Position numbers and translations under genes: made by a program. Shown here in pieces: positions 1 to 8,901 of a DNA stretch of 64,000 bases. Where the stretch lies: positions 248,001-312,000 of the forward strand of contig CASEFX010000034.1 in assembly GCA_949287305.1 (NCBI GenBank), read 5' to 3'. The notes under the pieces were generated by a model. That model was given only the letters and a program-made list of their open reading frames with translations, did not search any database and was not told the origin of the DNA. How positions within the stretch are numbered: the stretch's first letter is position 1; the number at the start of each line of letters is the position of its first letter. Origin of the DNA: an uncultured Sutterella sp. Lineage in GTDB: Bacteria; Pseudomonadota; Gammaproteobacteria; Burkholderiales; Burkholderiaceae_F.

Positions 1-1111
1 TGTTCGAGGCGAGCGGGGCCGCGGCGAGAATGACGACGAGAAGCGTCACCGCGTGCACCATGCCGGCCACCGGCGAGGCCGCGCCCGACTTGATGTTCGT
101 CACCGTACGCGCGATCGTGCCCGTCGCGGGAATGCCGCCGAAGAAGGGCACGACGAAGTTCGCGACGCCCTGGCCCATCAGTTCCTGATTGGGGTCGTGG
201 CGGTCGTCCGTCATCGTGTCGGAGACGCGGGCGCACAGAAGGCTTTCGATCGAACCGAGCACGGCGATCGTGAGCATCGGGCCGAGGAGCATCTTCGCCG
301 TTTCCCACTCGAAATCAGGGATCGTGAAGGAGGGCAGGGACTGCGGAATGCCGCCGAACTTCGAGCCGATCGTCTCGACGGGAAGATGGAAGATCGAGAC
401 GAGCGCCGTCGAAAGGACGAGCACGACGACGGTGCCCGGGAGGTGCGCGATCCAGCGCTTCCAGGGAGGACCGCTCATCGCATAGCCCTTGGGCCAGAAC
501 TTGACGAGCAGGAAGCTCACGAGCGCGATGCCGAGCGCCCAGAAGTTCACCGTGTCGATGTGGGTCGCGATCGCGCTCACCTGTCCGAAGAAGTCGGCGG
601 GCATCTTCTCGACCTTGAGGCCGAGGAAGTCCTTCACCTGCTGCAGGCCGATCATGACGGCGATGCCGTTGGTGAAGCCGATCACGATCGAGACCGGAAT
701 GAACTTGATGAAGCCCCCGAGCTTGAAGAGCCCCATGAGAAAGAGGATCACGCCCGCGCCCATGGTGGCGATCATCAGGTTGCTCAGACCATACTGCGCG
801 ATGAGGCCGTAGATGATGACGACGAAGGCGCCCGCGGGACCGCCGATCTGCACGCGGCAGCCGCCGAGAAGCGAAATCAGAAAGCCCGCGATGATGGCCG
901 TGTAGATGCCCGATTCGGGCGGAACGCCCGAGGCGATGCCGAAGGCCATGGCAAGCGGCAGCGCCACCATGCCGACCGTGAGGCCGGCCGAGACGTCGCG
1001 GCTCAGCATGTGGGTGTTGTAGCCGCGAAGCGACTGCAGGAATACGGGAGAGAAGCGCGCCAGCGGCACGTGGTGGAGGAACTCCCGCATGTGTTCTTTG
1101 AGGGTGCTCAT
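1..1111 (-). CDS. SulP-family anion transporter (3' end beyond window)
   Basis: A reverse-strand frame open from an ATG at 1111 to the window edge gives about 370 residues. It begins MSTLKEHMREFLHHVP and continues through hydrophobic segments typical of SulP permeases, for example a GLTVGMVALPLAMAFGIASG stretch and a GGCRVQIGGPAGAF stretch matching the family's conserved first helices. SulP proteins are inner-membrane sulfate, bicarbonate or dicarboxylate carriers, usually 500-600 aa with a cytoplasmic STAS domain at the C-terminus. Here the last helices and any STAS domain lie outside the window. The substrate cannot be told from this sequence. It lies downstream of metG but has its own promoter inside the metG terminator. 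Confidence 0.88.
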   Translation of the reverse strand, partial: MSTLKEHMREFLHHVPLARFSPVFLQSLRGYNTHMLSRDVSAGLTVGMVALPLAMAFGIASGVPPESGIYTAIIAGFLISLLGGCRVQIGGPAGAFVVIIYGLIAQYGLSNLMIATMGAGVILFLMGLFKLGGFIKFIPVSIVIGFTNGIAVMIGLQQVKDFLGLKVEKMPADFFGQVSAIATHIDTVNFWALGIALVSFLLVKFWPKGYAMSGPPWKRWIAHLPGTVVVLVLSTALVSIFHLPVETIGSKFGGIPQSLPSFTIPDFEWETAKMLLGPMLTIAVLGSIESLLCARVSDTMTDDRHDPNQELMGQGVANFVVPFFGGIPATGTIARTVTNIKSGAASPVAGMVHAVTLLVVILAAAPLASN

Positions 1112-1149
1112 TTTTGGGTGAGAATGGGCAGGAAAAAAGTCAGCCGATT

Positions 1150-1177
1150 ATTGTAAGAAAAAAGCACCGTTTGTAAA
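1150..1177 (-). promoter_or_regulatory. Probable sulP promoter overlapping the metG terminator
   Basis: On the reverse strand a TTTACA hexamer (1172-1177) stands 16 bases before TACAAT (1150-1155), about 40 bases upstream of the sulP ATG. The -35 hexamer lies in the loop and inner stem of the metG terminator hairpin. Confidence 0.6.
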
Positions 1178-1190
1178 AACGGTGCTTTTT
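1158..1190 (-). terminator. Intrinsic terminator of metG
   Basis: A 9-bp perfect stem (1164-1172 with 1177-1185) closes a 4-base loop and is followed on the reverse strand by six T. A-runs and T-runs flank both sides, so it could also stop forward transcription. Confidence 0.85.
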
Positions 1191-1232
1191 GCCGTAGGGC
1201 AAAGATTCTCGAAAAATACGGGTTTTTCGGGA

Positions 1233-3290
1233 TCAGCGGATGCGCATGCCCGGCACGGCGCCGCAGTCGGGGCTCAGGAGGAAGAGGCCGAGGCCCTTGT
1301 CCTTGGCGTCGGAGGCGCAAAGAACCATCCCTTCGGAGACGCCGAAGCGCATCTTGCGGGGGGCGAGGTTCGCGATCATGATCACGAGACGGCCTTCGAT
1401 GTCTTCGGGCTTGTAGGCGCTCTGAATGCCGGAGAAGACGTTGCGTTCGCGTCCTTCACCTACGTCGAGCGTGAGCTGCAGGAGCTTCGTCGAGCCTTCG
1501 ACGGCCTGGCAGCGAACGATCTTCGCGACGCGCAGGTCGCACTTCGTGAAGTCGTCGATCGTGCATTCGGGGGCGATCGCTTCGCCGCCGGGCAAAACGG
1601 GTTCGGGTTCCGGCGCCTTTTCGGGGACGAGAACGTCGAGCTGCTTTTCCATGTCCACGCGCTGCATGAGGTGCTTGAAGGGCTGCACGAGGTTCGCGGA
1701 AGAGAGGGGCTTGTCCATGTCGTCCCAGTTCATCGGAGCGATCGAGAGGAAGGCTTCGACGCGTTCGGCCGTGGCGGGCAGAACGGGCTTCAACATGAGC
1801 GTAAGCATGCGGAAGCCTTCGAGCGCGATCGAGCTCACGCGCTGCAGGTCGGCCGCGCGGGCCGGATCCTTCGAGAGTTCCCAGGGCTTTTCGCGGTCGA
1901 CGAACTCGTTGATCGTGTCGGCGAGTTCCATGACGATGCGCATGGCGCGGGCGTATTCGCGCAGTTCATAGCATTCGCGCACTTCGGCCGCGCGGGCGCG
2001 GATCGCCGTGAGGATCGGATCGTTCATGGCGTCGTCGGCGATCTTGCCGCCGAACTTCTTGACGATGAAGCCCGCGGAGCGACTCGCGATGTTGACGTAC
2101 TTGCCGATGAGGTCCGAATTCACGCGCTGCGCGAAGTCCGACTTCGTGAAGTCGACGTCTTCGACGCGGCTGTTCATCTTGGCGGCGAGGTAGTAGCGCA
2201 GCCACTCGGCGTTCATGCCGAGTTCGAGGTACTGTAGGGGCGAAATGCCCGTGCCGCGGCTCTTGGACATCTTCTGACCGTTCACGGTCATGAAGCCGTG
2301 GACGTTGACGTGGTCGGGCACGCGGAAGGGCTTGCCGGAGAAGTGCAGCATCGCCGGCCAGAAGAGCGTGTGGAAGTAGATGATGTCCTTGCCGATGAAG
2401 TGGATCTGCTCGGTGTTTTCCTTCTGCAGCTCCTCTTCGAAGTTGAGGCCGTTCTTTTCGCAGTAGGCCTTGAAGGAGGCGTAATAGCCGACCGGGGCGT
2501 CGAGCCACACGTAGAAGTACTTGCCCGGGGCGTCGGGGATCGCGATCCCGAAGTAGGGTTCGTCGCGCGAGATGTCCCAGTCGGCGAGGTTGCCGTCGGG
2601 ACCGAGCCATTCGCTGTCCTTGGCGAGGACTTCGGCCTGCACTCGGGGCTGGCCGTCGCGGCCGTTGCCCTGCGTCCAGGCGCGCAGGAATTCCACGCAC
2701 TTCGGATCGGAGAGGCGGAAGAAGTAGTGGGTCGACTTCTTGAGAACCGGCGTCGTGCCCGAGAGCGTCGAGTAGGGATTCACGACTTCGGTCGGGGAGT
2801 AGACGGCCGAGCACTTTTCACAGTTGTCGCCGTACTGGTCGGGCGCGCCGCAGCGGGGGCAGGTGCCCTTGATGAAGCGGTCGGCGAGGAACATGTTCTT
2901 CGACGTGTCGTAGAACTGTTCGATTTCCTTCGTGTAGATGAGGCCCGCGGCCTTGAGGCGGCGGTAGACCTCCTGGCTGAGCTCGTGGTTTTCCGGAGCG
3001 TCGGTGCTGTGCCAGTGGTCGAAACTGATGTGGAAACCGTCGAGGTACTGCTTGCGGCCCGCGGCGATTTCCGCGACGAAAGCCTGCGGCGTGATCCCGC
3101 GCTTCTGCGCGGCGATCATGATCGGGGCGCCGTGCACGTCGTCCGCACCGACGAAATGCACCCGGTTGCCGGACATTCGCTCGTGGCGAACCCAAATGTC
3201 GGCCTGGATGTATTCCATGATGTGCCCGATGTGAAATGCGCCGTTGGCGTAGGGCAAAGCGGTGGTGACGAAAAGATTGCGCTGTGACAT
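1233..3290 (-). CDS. metG: Methionyl-tRNA synthetase
   Basis: This 685-aa cytoplasmic class Ia synthetase charges tRNA-Met with methionine. The HIGH signature is at residues 20-23, a zinc-binding knuckle with CPRC and CEKC pairs lies near 145-162, and KMSKS is near 335-339. A C-terminal EMAP/Trbp111-like tRNA-binding and dimerisation domain (about residue 580 to the end) makes this the long, dimeric bacterial form. I chose the ATG at 3290 because HIGH then sits at the usual distance from the N-terminus. A longer reading to 3392 would run through its own promoter and towards the divergent apbC promoter. A strong terminator follows. Confidence 0.98.
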   Translation of the reverse strand: MSQRNLFVTTALPYANGAFHIGHIMEYIQADIWVRHERMSGNRVHFVGADDVHGAPIMIAAQKRGITPQAFVAEIAAGRKQYLDGFHISFDHWHSTDAPENHELSQEVYRRLKAAGLIYTKEIEQFYDTSKNMFLADRFIKGTCPRCGAPDQYGDNCEKCSAVYSPTEVVNPYSTLSGTTPVLKKSTHYFFRLSDPKCVEFLRAWTQGNGRDGQPRVQAEVLAKDSEWLGPDGNLADWDISRDEPYFGIAIPDAPGKYFYVWLDAPVGYYASFKAYCEKNGLNFEEELQKENTEQIHFIGKDIIYFHTLFWPAMLHFSGKPFRVPDHVNVHGFMTVNGQKMSKSRGTGISPLQYLELGMNAEWLRYYLAAKMNSRVEDVDFTKSDFAQRVNSDLIGKYVNIASRSAGFIVKKFGGKIADDAMNDPILTAIRARAAEVRECYELREYARAMRIVMELADTINEFVDREKPWELSKDPARAADLQRVSSIALEGFRMLTLMLKPVLPATAERVEAFLSIAPMNWDDMDKPLSSANLVQPFKHLMQRVDMEKQLDVLVPEKAPEPEPVLPGGEAIAPECTIDDFTKCDLRVAKIVRCQAVEGSTKLLQLTLDVGEGRERNVFSGIQSAYKPEDIEGRLVIMIANLAPRKMRFGVSEGMVLCASDAKDKGLGLFLLSPDCGAVPGMRIR

Positions 3291-3354
3291 ACGAAAAAAG
3301 TGTGTGACGGTCGAAGAAAGCCTGTCCCGAGGTTCCGACAGGCGGAATCCGCTC

Positions 3355-3360
3355 ATTGTA
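3355..3360 (-). promoter_or_regulatory. -10 element of metG
   Basis: Reverse-strand TACAAT lies 65 bases upstream of the metG ATG, back to back with the apbC -10. No good -35 hexamer is visible. Confidence 0.5.
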
Positions 3361-3397
3361 TCAAGCCGAAGCGGGCATGTGCGCCCGCGCACTTGGC

Positions 3398-3403
3398 TAC
3401 AAT
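3398..3403 (+). promoter_or_regulatory. -10 element of apbC
   Basis: GGCTACAATGG context, 61 bases before the start codon. It matches the GCTACAATG form seen before several other genes in this window. Confidence 0.6.
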
Positions 3404-3463
3404 GGACGGATTACGTTGCGGCGGCGCCGCCGTCGTTCCTTGAATCCATCCAGGCAAAACAAC

Positions 3464-4546
3464 ATGATTACGGAAAACGAAGCCCGTGCCGTATTGGCGC
3501 AGTTGGAAGAACCCGTGACGAAAACCGATTACGTGACGGGGAAGATGCTCGAGAAAATCGAGGTCGACGAAGAAGGCAACGTGAGCGTCGCCATTCGTCT
3601 CGGCTACCCCGCCAAGAGCTGGGCGCAGAAGGTCGGCGAAGCCGTGGGCGAAGCCCTCAAGAAGGCGGGCGCCGCAAGCGTCGAAGTGAGCGTGCGTCAG
3701 GACATCATCGGCCACAAGGTGCAGGGGACGACGAAGGCCCTCCCCAACGTCAAGAACATCATCGCCGTGAGTTCGGGCAAGGGCGGCGTCGGCAAGTCCA
3801 CCGTTTCGGCGAACCTCGCCCTCGCGCTTTCGCTTGAAGGCGCCCGCGTGGGCGTGCTCGACGCCGACATCTACGGTCCGTCGCAGCCGACGATGCTCGG
3901 CGCCCACGGACAGCCCCTGAGCTCCGACGGCAAGATGATGGAGCCGCTCGTGAGCCACGGACTCGAGATCAACTCGATCGGCTTCATGGTGAGCGAAGAC
4001 GAACCCATGATCTGGCGCGGCCCCCTCGCGGCGGGCGCTCTTACGCAGCTTCTCAACCAGACGAACTGGCACGACCTCGACTACCTCATCATCGACATGC
4101 CTCCGGGAACGGGCGACATTCAGCTCACGCTCTCGCAGTCGGTGCCCATCACCGGGGCGGTGGTCGTGACGACGCCGCAGGACATCGCGCTCATCGACGC
4201 GAAGAAGGGCCTTCGCATGTTCCAGAAGGTGAACGTGCCGATTCTCGGGATCGTCGAGAACATGTCCGTCTTCGTCTGCCCGAACTGCGGCGAGGCGCAT
4301 CACATCTTCGGCGAAGGCGGCGCCAAGCGCATGTGCGAACAGTACGGCGTGCCGCTTCTCGGGGAACTGCCGCTTTCGCTTCGCATCCGCGAACTCGCCG
4401 ACGGCGGCAATCCCACGGTCGCGAGCGAACCCGACAGCACCGAAGCGATGATGTACCGCCGCATGGCCCTGCAGGTGGCGGGCGCCGTCGCGCGTCTCGC
4501 GAAGGACTACACGGCGAAGATGCCCGCGATCAAGGTCGTGCGCTAA
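3464..4546 (+). CDS. apbC: Iron-sulfur cluster carrier ApbC/Mrp
   Basis: A 360-aa cytoplasmic P-loop ATPase of the Mrp/NBP35 family, which binds and transfers Fe-S clusters to apo-proteins. An N-terminal MIP18/DUF59 domain (about 1-85) is followed by a deviant Walker A, GKGGVGKST, near residue 105. The conserved CPNC pair near 272-275 is the cluster-binding CxxC of this family. The ATG at 3464 is preferred over an in-frame ATG at 3356 because the latter would lie upstream of the -10 box. The gene is divergent from metG, an arrangement common in proteobacteria, and is followed by its own terminator. Confidence 0.96.
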   Translation: MITENEARAVLAQLEEPVTKTDYVTGKMLEKIEVDEEGNVSVAIRLGYPAKSWAQKVGEAVGEALKKAGAASVEVSVRQDIIGHKVQGTTKALPNVKNIIAVSSGKGGVGKSTVSANLALALSLEGARVGVLDADIYGPSQPTMLGAHGQPLSSDGKMMEPLVSHGLEINSIGFMVSEDEPMIWRGPLAAGALTQLLNQTNWHDLDYLIIDMPPGTGDIQLTLSQSVPITGAVVVTTPQDIALIDAKKGLRMFQKVNVPILGIVENMSVFVCPNCGEAHHIFGEGGAKRMCEQYGVPLLGELPLSLRIRELADGGNPTVASEPDSTEAMMYRRMALQVAGAVARLAKDYTAKMPAIKVVR

Positions 4547-4569
4547 AGCGCGGTCCGCAACCAACGACG

Positions 4570-4602
4570 AGGGGCGACTCCTTTGGGGAGCCGCCCCTTT
4601 TT
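4570..4602 (+). terminator. Terminator of apbC
   Basis: A GC-rich imperfect hairpin (AGGGGCG / CGCCCCT arms with an inner CTCC/GGAG stem) is followed by five T. Confidence 0.75.
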
Positions 4603-4620
4603 GACGGTTGAAAGCCCGAC

Positions 4621-4650
4621 GAAAAGAGGACCGCCCTGTCGGACGGTCCC
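4621..4650 (-). terminator. Terminator of the ferredoxin-NADP reductase gene
   Basis: The inverted repeat GGACCG / CGGTCC (4628-4633 and 4644-4649) is followed on the reverse strand by TCTTTTC. Confidence 0.6.
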
Positions 4651-4677
4651 CCAAGTGTTTCACTTCCGTGAAGGCGA

Positions 4678-5763
4678 TCAGTCTTCGTCGAAGTTCGGCG
4701 TTTCGACGCCGAGCACCTTGTGGAGCTTCGGCGAAGTCGTCGTGTACTGCAGGAAGATGCGCTTTTCCGGGAAGACGTAGTCGCAGGCCGCGAAGGCGGC
4801 GAGGGCGCATTCGTGGAAGCCCGAGAGGATGAGCTTCTTTTTGCCCGGATACGTGTTGATGTCGCCCACGGCGAAGATGCCCGGGATGTTCGATTCGAAG
4901 CGGGCCGTGTCGACGACGATCTGCTTGCGCTCAAGCGTGAGACCCCAGTTTTCGATCGGGCCGAGCTTGGGCTGCAGACCGAAGAAGACGAGGAGATGGT
5001 CGAGCGGAATGCGGCGCGTGACGCCGTCGGCGCCCGCGACGAGCACTTCCGTGAGGCGGCCGTCGGCTTCGTTGAAGCCCGTCACCTGACCGACTTCAAA
5101 CTGCATTTCCCAGTTTTCGCAGAGTTCGCGCATCTTCGCGACCGAAGCGGCCTGGGCGCGGAAGCCGTCGCGACGGTGCACGAGCACGACGCTTTCGGCC
5201 TTGCCGACGAGGTTGAGCGTCCAGTCGAGGGCCGAGTCGCCGCCGCCGAGAATGACGACGTTCTTCCCTCCAAAGAGGGACGGATCCTTGCAGGAGTAGT
5301 GGAGCTGCGTGCCTTCGAACTTTTCGATGCCCTTCACCTTGAGGGGGCGCGCCTGGAAGGAGCCCACGCCCGCGGCGATGATCACGACCTTGGCGTGAAA
5401 GCGCGTGCCCGCGCTCGTTTCCACGTAGAAGCGCCCGTCCTCCTGCTTTTCCACGCGCGTCACTTCCTGACCGAGGTGGAAGACCGGGTGGAAGGGGTGG
5501 ATCTGCTTGAGGAGGTTTTCCGTGAGCTCGTAGGACGAGTAGACGGGAACGGCGGGGATGTCGTAGATGGGCTTCGTCGGATAGAGTTCCATGCACTGAC
5601 CGCCGACGCTGCGAAGCGAGTCGACGACGTGCGCCTTGATTTCCAGAAGACCGAGTTCGAAGACCTGGAAGAGACCCACCGGGCCGGCGCCGACGATTAC
5701 GGCGTCCGTTTCAATGATCTCGTCCGTCTTTTCGGCCAGAGTCAGATAGTCTTCAATAGCCAT
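4678..5763 (-). CDS. TrxB-like ferredoxin/flavodoxin-NADP+ reductase
   Basis: A 361-aa cytoplasmic flavoprotein with an N-terminal FAD motif GAGPVG (residues 25-30) and a second dinucleotide site GGGDSALD near 174. The fold is that of thioredoxin reductase, but the redox CxxC pair between the nucleotide domains is absent. That absence and the [21 protein letters not shown]-like region mark type-2 ferredoxin-NADP reductases (EC 1.18.1.2), which pass electrons between NADPH and ferredoxin or flavodoxin. The ATG at 5763 places the FAD motif correctly, although no good Shine-Dalgarno precedes it. The gene is convergent with apbC, and the two stop at separate terminators. Confidence 0.93.
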   Translation of the reverse strand: MAIEDYLTLAEKTDEIIETDAVIVGAGPVGLFQVFELGLLEIKAHVVDSLRSVGGQCMELYPTKPIYDIPAVPVYSSYELTENLLKQIHPFHPVFHLGQEVTRVEKQEDGRFYVETSAGTRFHAKVVIIAAGVGSFQARPLKVKGIEKFEGTQLHYSCKDPSLFGGKNVVILGGGDSALDWTLNLVGKAESVVLVHRRDGFRAQAASVAKMRELCENWEMQFEVGQVTGFNEADGRLTEVLVAGADGVTRRIPLDHLLVFFGLQPKLGPIENWGLTLERKQIVVDTARFESNIPGIFAVGDINTYPGKKKLILSGFHECALAAFAACDYVFPEKRIFLQYTTTSPKLHKVLGVETPNFDED

Positions 5764-5919
5764 AGGGAGAAGGGATTCCACAGACGGAATCCGTACGCTC
5801 GACCGTCCGCAGCGGAGCGGGAGCAAAAGGGAACTAGGGAAAAAGAAAAACCGTGCGAAACGGTTGTCCCGTATTTTCGCACGGTTGAAGAGGAAAAAGT
5901 TGAGCGTAAAACTCGATTT

Positions 5920-7428
5920 TCAGCGGTGTTCCTTTTCGTATTTGAGCTCTTCGCGCAGTTCGCGAAGCCGCGCGTCGATTTCGCTCATCGTGTAGAAGTC
6001 CCCGTCGCTCGCGCGCTGCGCAAGGTCGTACTGGTAGACCGCCGCTTCGGTGGCGCCGAGGAGCGCGTACATTTCGCCCGTGTGCTGGAACTGGAGGCTT
6101 CGCTTTCCGAGCGCCTCGTAGGAGCGCGCAAGAAGGGCGTGGTAGTCGGGATTGTTTTCCGAAATCGCCGAGGAGCCGCTTCGCAGGAAGCGCACGATTT
6201 CCTCGTGGCGTCCGAGCTCGTAGAGCATGTCGAGATAGTTCGACGACATCATGGGCGAGAGTGGATAGCGCTCCATCGCTTTTTTCGCGCGGGCGAGCAC
6301 GGCCTCCTTCTCCTTTTTGGAGTCTGTCGCCTCAAAGCTCGTGCGAAGGAGGTTTCGCTCGACGGTCGCGTTCTTTGGGAAGACTTCCGAGGCGCGCTTG
6401 GCGTAGGAGAGCGCCTTGGCGCGGTCCTTGAGTTCCTGATAGCAGACGGAAAGGCCGTACCAGCGGGCGGCGCGGTCCTTGCCGGACGTTTCGTTGAGCT
6501 CGCGAAGAAGATTCTTCTCCACTTCCCGCCAGCCGTCGTAGCGCGTCTCCTGCAGGACGCGAAGACGCTGCTGCACGAGAAGGAAGTCGTCGGAATCGCG
6601 GTGCATGCGCGTGGGGAGCTGCTGCGTGCGGTTTTCCACGTCCGCCATACGTTCGACCGTGAGCGGGTGGGTCGAGAGATAGGCCGGGGCGGCCGACTCG
6701 TAGAAGCGGTTGTTCGCCTGCAGACGCGCAAAGAAGCTTCCCATGCCGTTCGGGTCGAACCCCGCGGCGTAGAGCGTGCGAAGCCCCACGCGGTCGGCTT
6801 CGCGTTCGGCGTCCTGCGAATAGTTGAGCTGGGACTGAATCATCGCCGCCTGCGACCCCATGGCGACCGCGGCCGCGGCGTGTCCGCCCGAATTGCCGCC
6901 CGCGCGGGCCGCCAGGATGGCGAGAAGAAGGGAGCCGAGCGTAAGCGCGAGATTCCCCTTCTGTCCCTCGATCATGCGCGCGATGTGGCGCTGCGCGACG
7001 TGTCCGATTTCGTGACTCATCACGCCCGCGAGCTCGCTTTCGGTCTTGGCGGAAATGACGGTGCCCGAATGCACGGCGATGAAGCCGCCCGGAAGCGCGA
7101 AGGCGTTGAGGCTCGCGTCGCGGATCGGGAAGAAAAAGAAGTTGTAGGTGTGCGTCGTCGCGTGGCTGACGAGCTGATAGCCGATGCGGTTGAGGTACTC
7201 CGTCACCTCGGGGTCGTTCATGTAGGTGGGGTCGGCGCGGACCTGCTGCATGAGCTGCTTGCCGAGCGCGTACTCGTCGGCGGGCGAGAGTTCGGCGCCC
7301 GCCGTGGTGCCGAGACTCGGCAGATTGAGGTCGAGCGCCGTGCTGCCGGGCGCCGCATAGGCGCCGAGCGGCGTGACGGCGAGCGTGAGCGAAGCGATCA
7401 AAGAGGGCCAAACGGGATGCATGGGCAT
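5920..7428 (-). CDS. M48-family periplasmic metalloprotease, BepA-like
   Basis: About 502 aa with a probable signal peptide (MPMHPVWPSLIASLTLAV followed by a small-residue cleavage region near AYA). The zinc motif HEIGH lies near residue 138 and the third ligand is in a DAEREADRVG segment. The C-terminal half is alpha-helical and TPR-like. BepA proteases act in the periplasm, degrading or helping assemble outer-membrane beta-barrel proteins and LptD. Two nearby ATGs (7428 and 7422) are possible; a lone AGG spaced 8 bases from 7422 slightly favours the latter. A TATCAT box at 7451-7456 could be its -10. The gene is divergent from moaC. Confidence 0.9.
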   Translation of the reverse strand: MPMHPVWPSLIASLTLAVTPLGAYAAPGSTALDLNLPSLGTTAGAELSPADEYALGKQLMQQVRADPTYMNDPEVTEYLNRIGYQLVSHATTHTYNFFFFPIRDASLNAFALPGGFIAVHSGTVISAKTESELAGVMSHEIGHVAQRHIARMIEGQKGNLALTLGSLLLAILAARAGGNSGGHAAAAVAMGSQAAMIQSQLNYSQDAEREADRVGLRTLYAAGFDPNGMGSFFARLQANNRFYESAAPAYLSTHPLTVERMADVENRTQQLPTRMHRDSDDFLLVQQRLRVLQETRYDGWREVEKNLLRELNETSGKDRAARWYGLSVCYQELKDRAKALSYAKRASEVFPKNATVERNLLRTSFEATDSKKEKEAVLARAKKAMERYPLSPMMSSNYLDMLYELGRHEEIVRFLRSGSSAISENNPDYHALLARSYEALGKRSLQFQHTGEMYALLGATEAAVYQYDLAQRASDGDFYTMSEIDARLRELREELKYEKEHR

Positions 7429-7533
7429 AGCCTGGTGAAGTGGTCCGATCATGATAGACGCTCGCTTCCGGAAAGGGCGAACGGGAAGGCTTTTCCCTCT
7501 GTAAAGATCTGAAAACGCGCGTTCGGGCTCGTC

Positions 7534-7539
7534 TACAAT
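7534..7539 (+). promoter_or_regulatory. -10 element of moaC
   Basis: GTCTACAATGA context, 35 bases upstream of the moaC start, implying a short leader. Confidence 0.55.
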
Positions 7540-7574
7540 GAGCCTTTTCCAAACATCTGCCGGGGAGAAGCCCA

Positions 7575-8057
7575 ATGCCGGAACTCACGCACTTTGATCA
7601 GGAAGGCCAGGCGCACATGGTCGACGTCGGCGCCAAGGCTGAGACGCACCGCATCGCGCGCGCAAGTGGCCGCATCTACATGGCGCCCTCGACGCTCGAA
7701 CTCGTGAAGACGGGGACGGCCAAGAAGGGCGACGTTCTCGGCGTGGCGCGCATCGCCGCCATCATGGCCTCGAAGCGTACGTCGGACCTGATTCCGCTCT
7801 GTCACCCGATTTCGCTTACGCGCGTGAAGGTGGACTTTGCGATTGAAGACGACAAAAGCGCCGTCTATTGCACCGCGCAGTGCGAGTGCAACGGTCAGAC
7901 GGGGGTGGAGATGGAGGCGCTCACGTCCGTGCAGGTGGGCCTTCTGACGATCTACGACATGTGCAAGGCCGTGGACCGCGGCATGACGATCACGGACGTG
8001 CGTCTCGAAGAAAAGCGGGGCGGCAAGTCGGGCGTCTGGCTTCGCCCGACCGAGTGA
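7575..8057 (+). CDS. moaC: Cyclic pyranopterin monophosphate synthase MoaC
   Basis: A 160-aa enzyme of molybdenum-cofactor synthesis that, after MoaA, converts the GTP-derived intermediate to cyclic pyranopterin monophosphate. The family blocks are all visible: an N-terminal [16 protein letters not shown] segment, [13 protein letters not shown] in the middle and [26 protein letters not shown] towards the end. Full length compared with the usual 155-165 aa. A good GGGGAG ribosome site precedes the ATG. No other moa gene is adjacent, so the pathway is scattered. It ends six bases before the convergent response-regulator gene. Confidence 0.97.
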   Translation: MPELTHFDQEGQAHMVDVGAKAETHRIARASGRIYMAPSTLELVKTGTAKKGDVLGVARIAAIMASKRTSDLIPLCHPISLTRVKVDFAIEDDKSAVYCTAQCECNGQTGVEMEALTSVQVGLLTIYDMCKAVDRGMTITDVRLEEKRGGKSGVWLRPTE

Positions 8058-8063
8058 CGTCCG

Positions 8064-8759
8064 TCAGTTCGGAAGGACGCCCAGACAACTCGCCTCATAC
8101 ACGGCTTCGGCGCGGGAGTGCACCTGCAGCTTGCGGTAGAGCTTCTTGACGTGCGCCGTGACGGTGTGGGGCGAAATGTTGAGGAGGTTGCCGATTTCGG
8201 CGAAGCTCAGGCCCTTGGCGAGGAGGACGAGAATGTCGTGCTCGCGCTGCGAGAGGGCTTTGTGTTCCTTTCGTTCGGGCTCGAGCGACTTTTCCGTGAG
8301 CGTCCAGTCTCCCGTCTGACGGGCCCGCAGGGCGCGCAGAACGCAGCGCACGACCGAGGGGGAAACGGGAGAGCCGCCGCTTGCGAGCAGGCGGATGCAG
8401 CTCACGATGTCTTCGCGGCCGCCTTTGAGGAGATAGCCCGAAGCGCCCGCCTGAACGGCGCGCATCACGACGGAATCTTCGGCGTGGGCCGTGTAGACGA
8501 TGACCTCGAGCTTGGGATTCTTCTGAACCGCCTTGGCGAGAATCGGCGTGACGTCCTTGTTGGAGAGGACCACGTCGGTGACGAGAAGGCCGAGGTCGGG
8601 ATGTTGGGTGAGGAGCCCTTCGAGTTCCGCGGGCGTCATGGCCGTCGCCAGGACGGAAAGGTCTTCGTGGCGGTCGATCTGACCTGCTATGCTTGCGGCC
8701 TCGGGAGCGTTGTCGGCGGCAACCAGAACAGTGATGATTTTCTTGTTGGAGGAATTCAT
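8064..8759 (-). CDS. Orphan LuxR/NarL-type response regulator
   Basis: A 231-aa two-domain regulator. The receiver (about 8-125) has the phospho-acceptor D62, T90 and K112 in the expected places. The N-terminal acidic patch is reduced to a single Asp (D16, in a VAADN sequence) rather than the usual pair, which may weaken magnesium binding and phosphorylation. The output domain (about 165-231) is a LuxR helix-turn-helix (ALSQREHDILVLLAKGLSFAEI, then the recognition helix ISPHTVTAHVKKLYRKL). No histidine kinase is nearby. The ATG at 8759 was chosen because a -10-like box (TATAAC, 8803-8808) lies upstream of it but inside the longer alternative starting at 8849. Target genes are unknown. Confidence 0.9.
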   Translation of the reverse strand: MNSSNKKIITVLVAADNAPEAASIAGQIDRHEDLSVLATAMTPAELEGLLTQHPDLGLLVTDVVLSNKDVTPILAKAVQKNPKLEVIVYTAHAEDSVVMRAVQAGASGYLLKGGREDIVSCIRLLASGGSPVSPSVVRCVLRALRARQTGDWTLTEKSLEPERKEHKALSQREHDILVLLAKGLSFAEIGNLLNISPHTVTAHVKKLYRKLQVHSRAEAVYEASCLGVLPN

Positions 8760-8802
8760 TGTGGGTCGTCGAACTCGTTCGGGGAATCGTTGTCGGAATG
8801 AA

Positions 8803-8808
8803 GTTATA
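8803..8808 (-). promoter_or_regulatory. -10 element of the response-regulator gene
   Basis: Reverse-strand GCTATAAC, 44 bases before the ATG. No convincing -35. Confidence 0.4.
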
Positions 8809-8849
8809 GCGCAATTTCGGGACGGTCGTGCCTCGGAACCGCCCCGCAC

Positions 8850-8881
8850 AAAAACACCCCGTAGACGAGTCTGCGGGGTGT
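8850..8881 (-). terminator. Terminator of the tandem universal stress protein gene
   Basis: An ACACCCCG / CGGGGTGT stem (8854-8861 and 8874-8881) with a 12-base loop is followed by TTTTTG on the reverse strand. Confidence 0.8.
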
Positions 8882-8901
8882 CGTAGGGAGCCGAAACGGC
8901 G

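Noticed and set aside
3291-3392. Longer N-terminus for metG
   Set aside because: It would pass through metG's own promoter and add sequence not seen in methionyl-tRNA synthetases.
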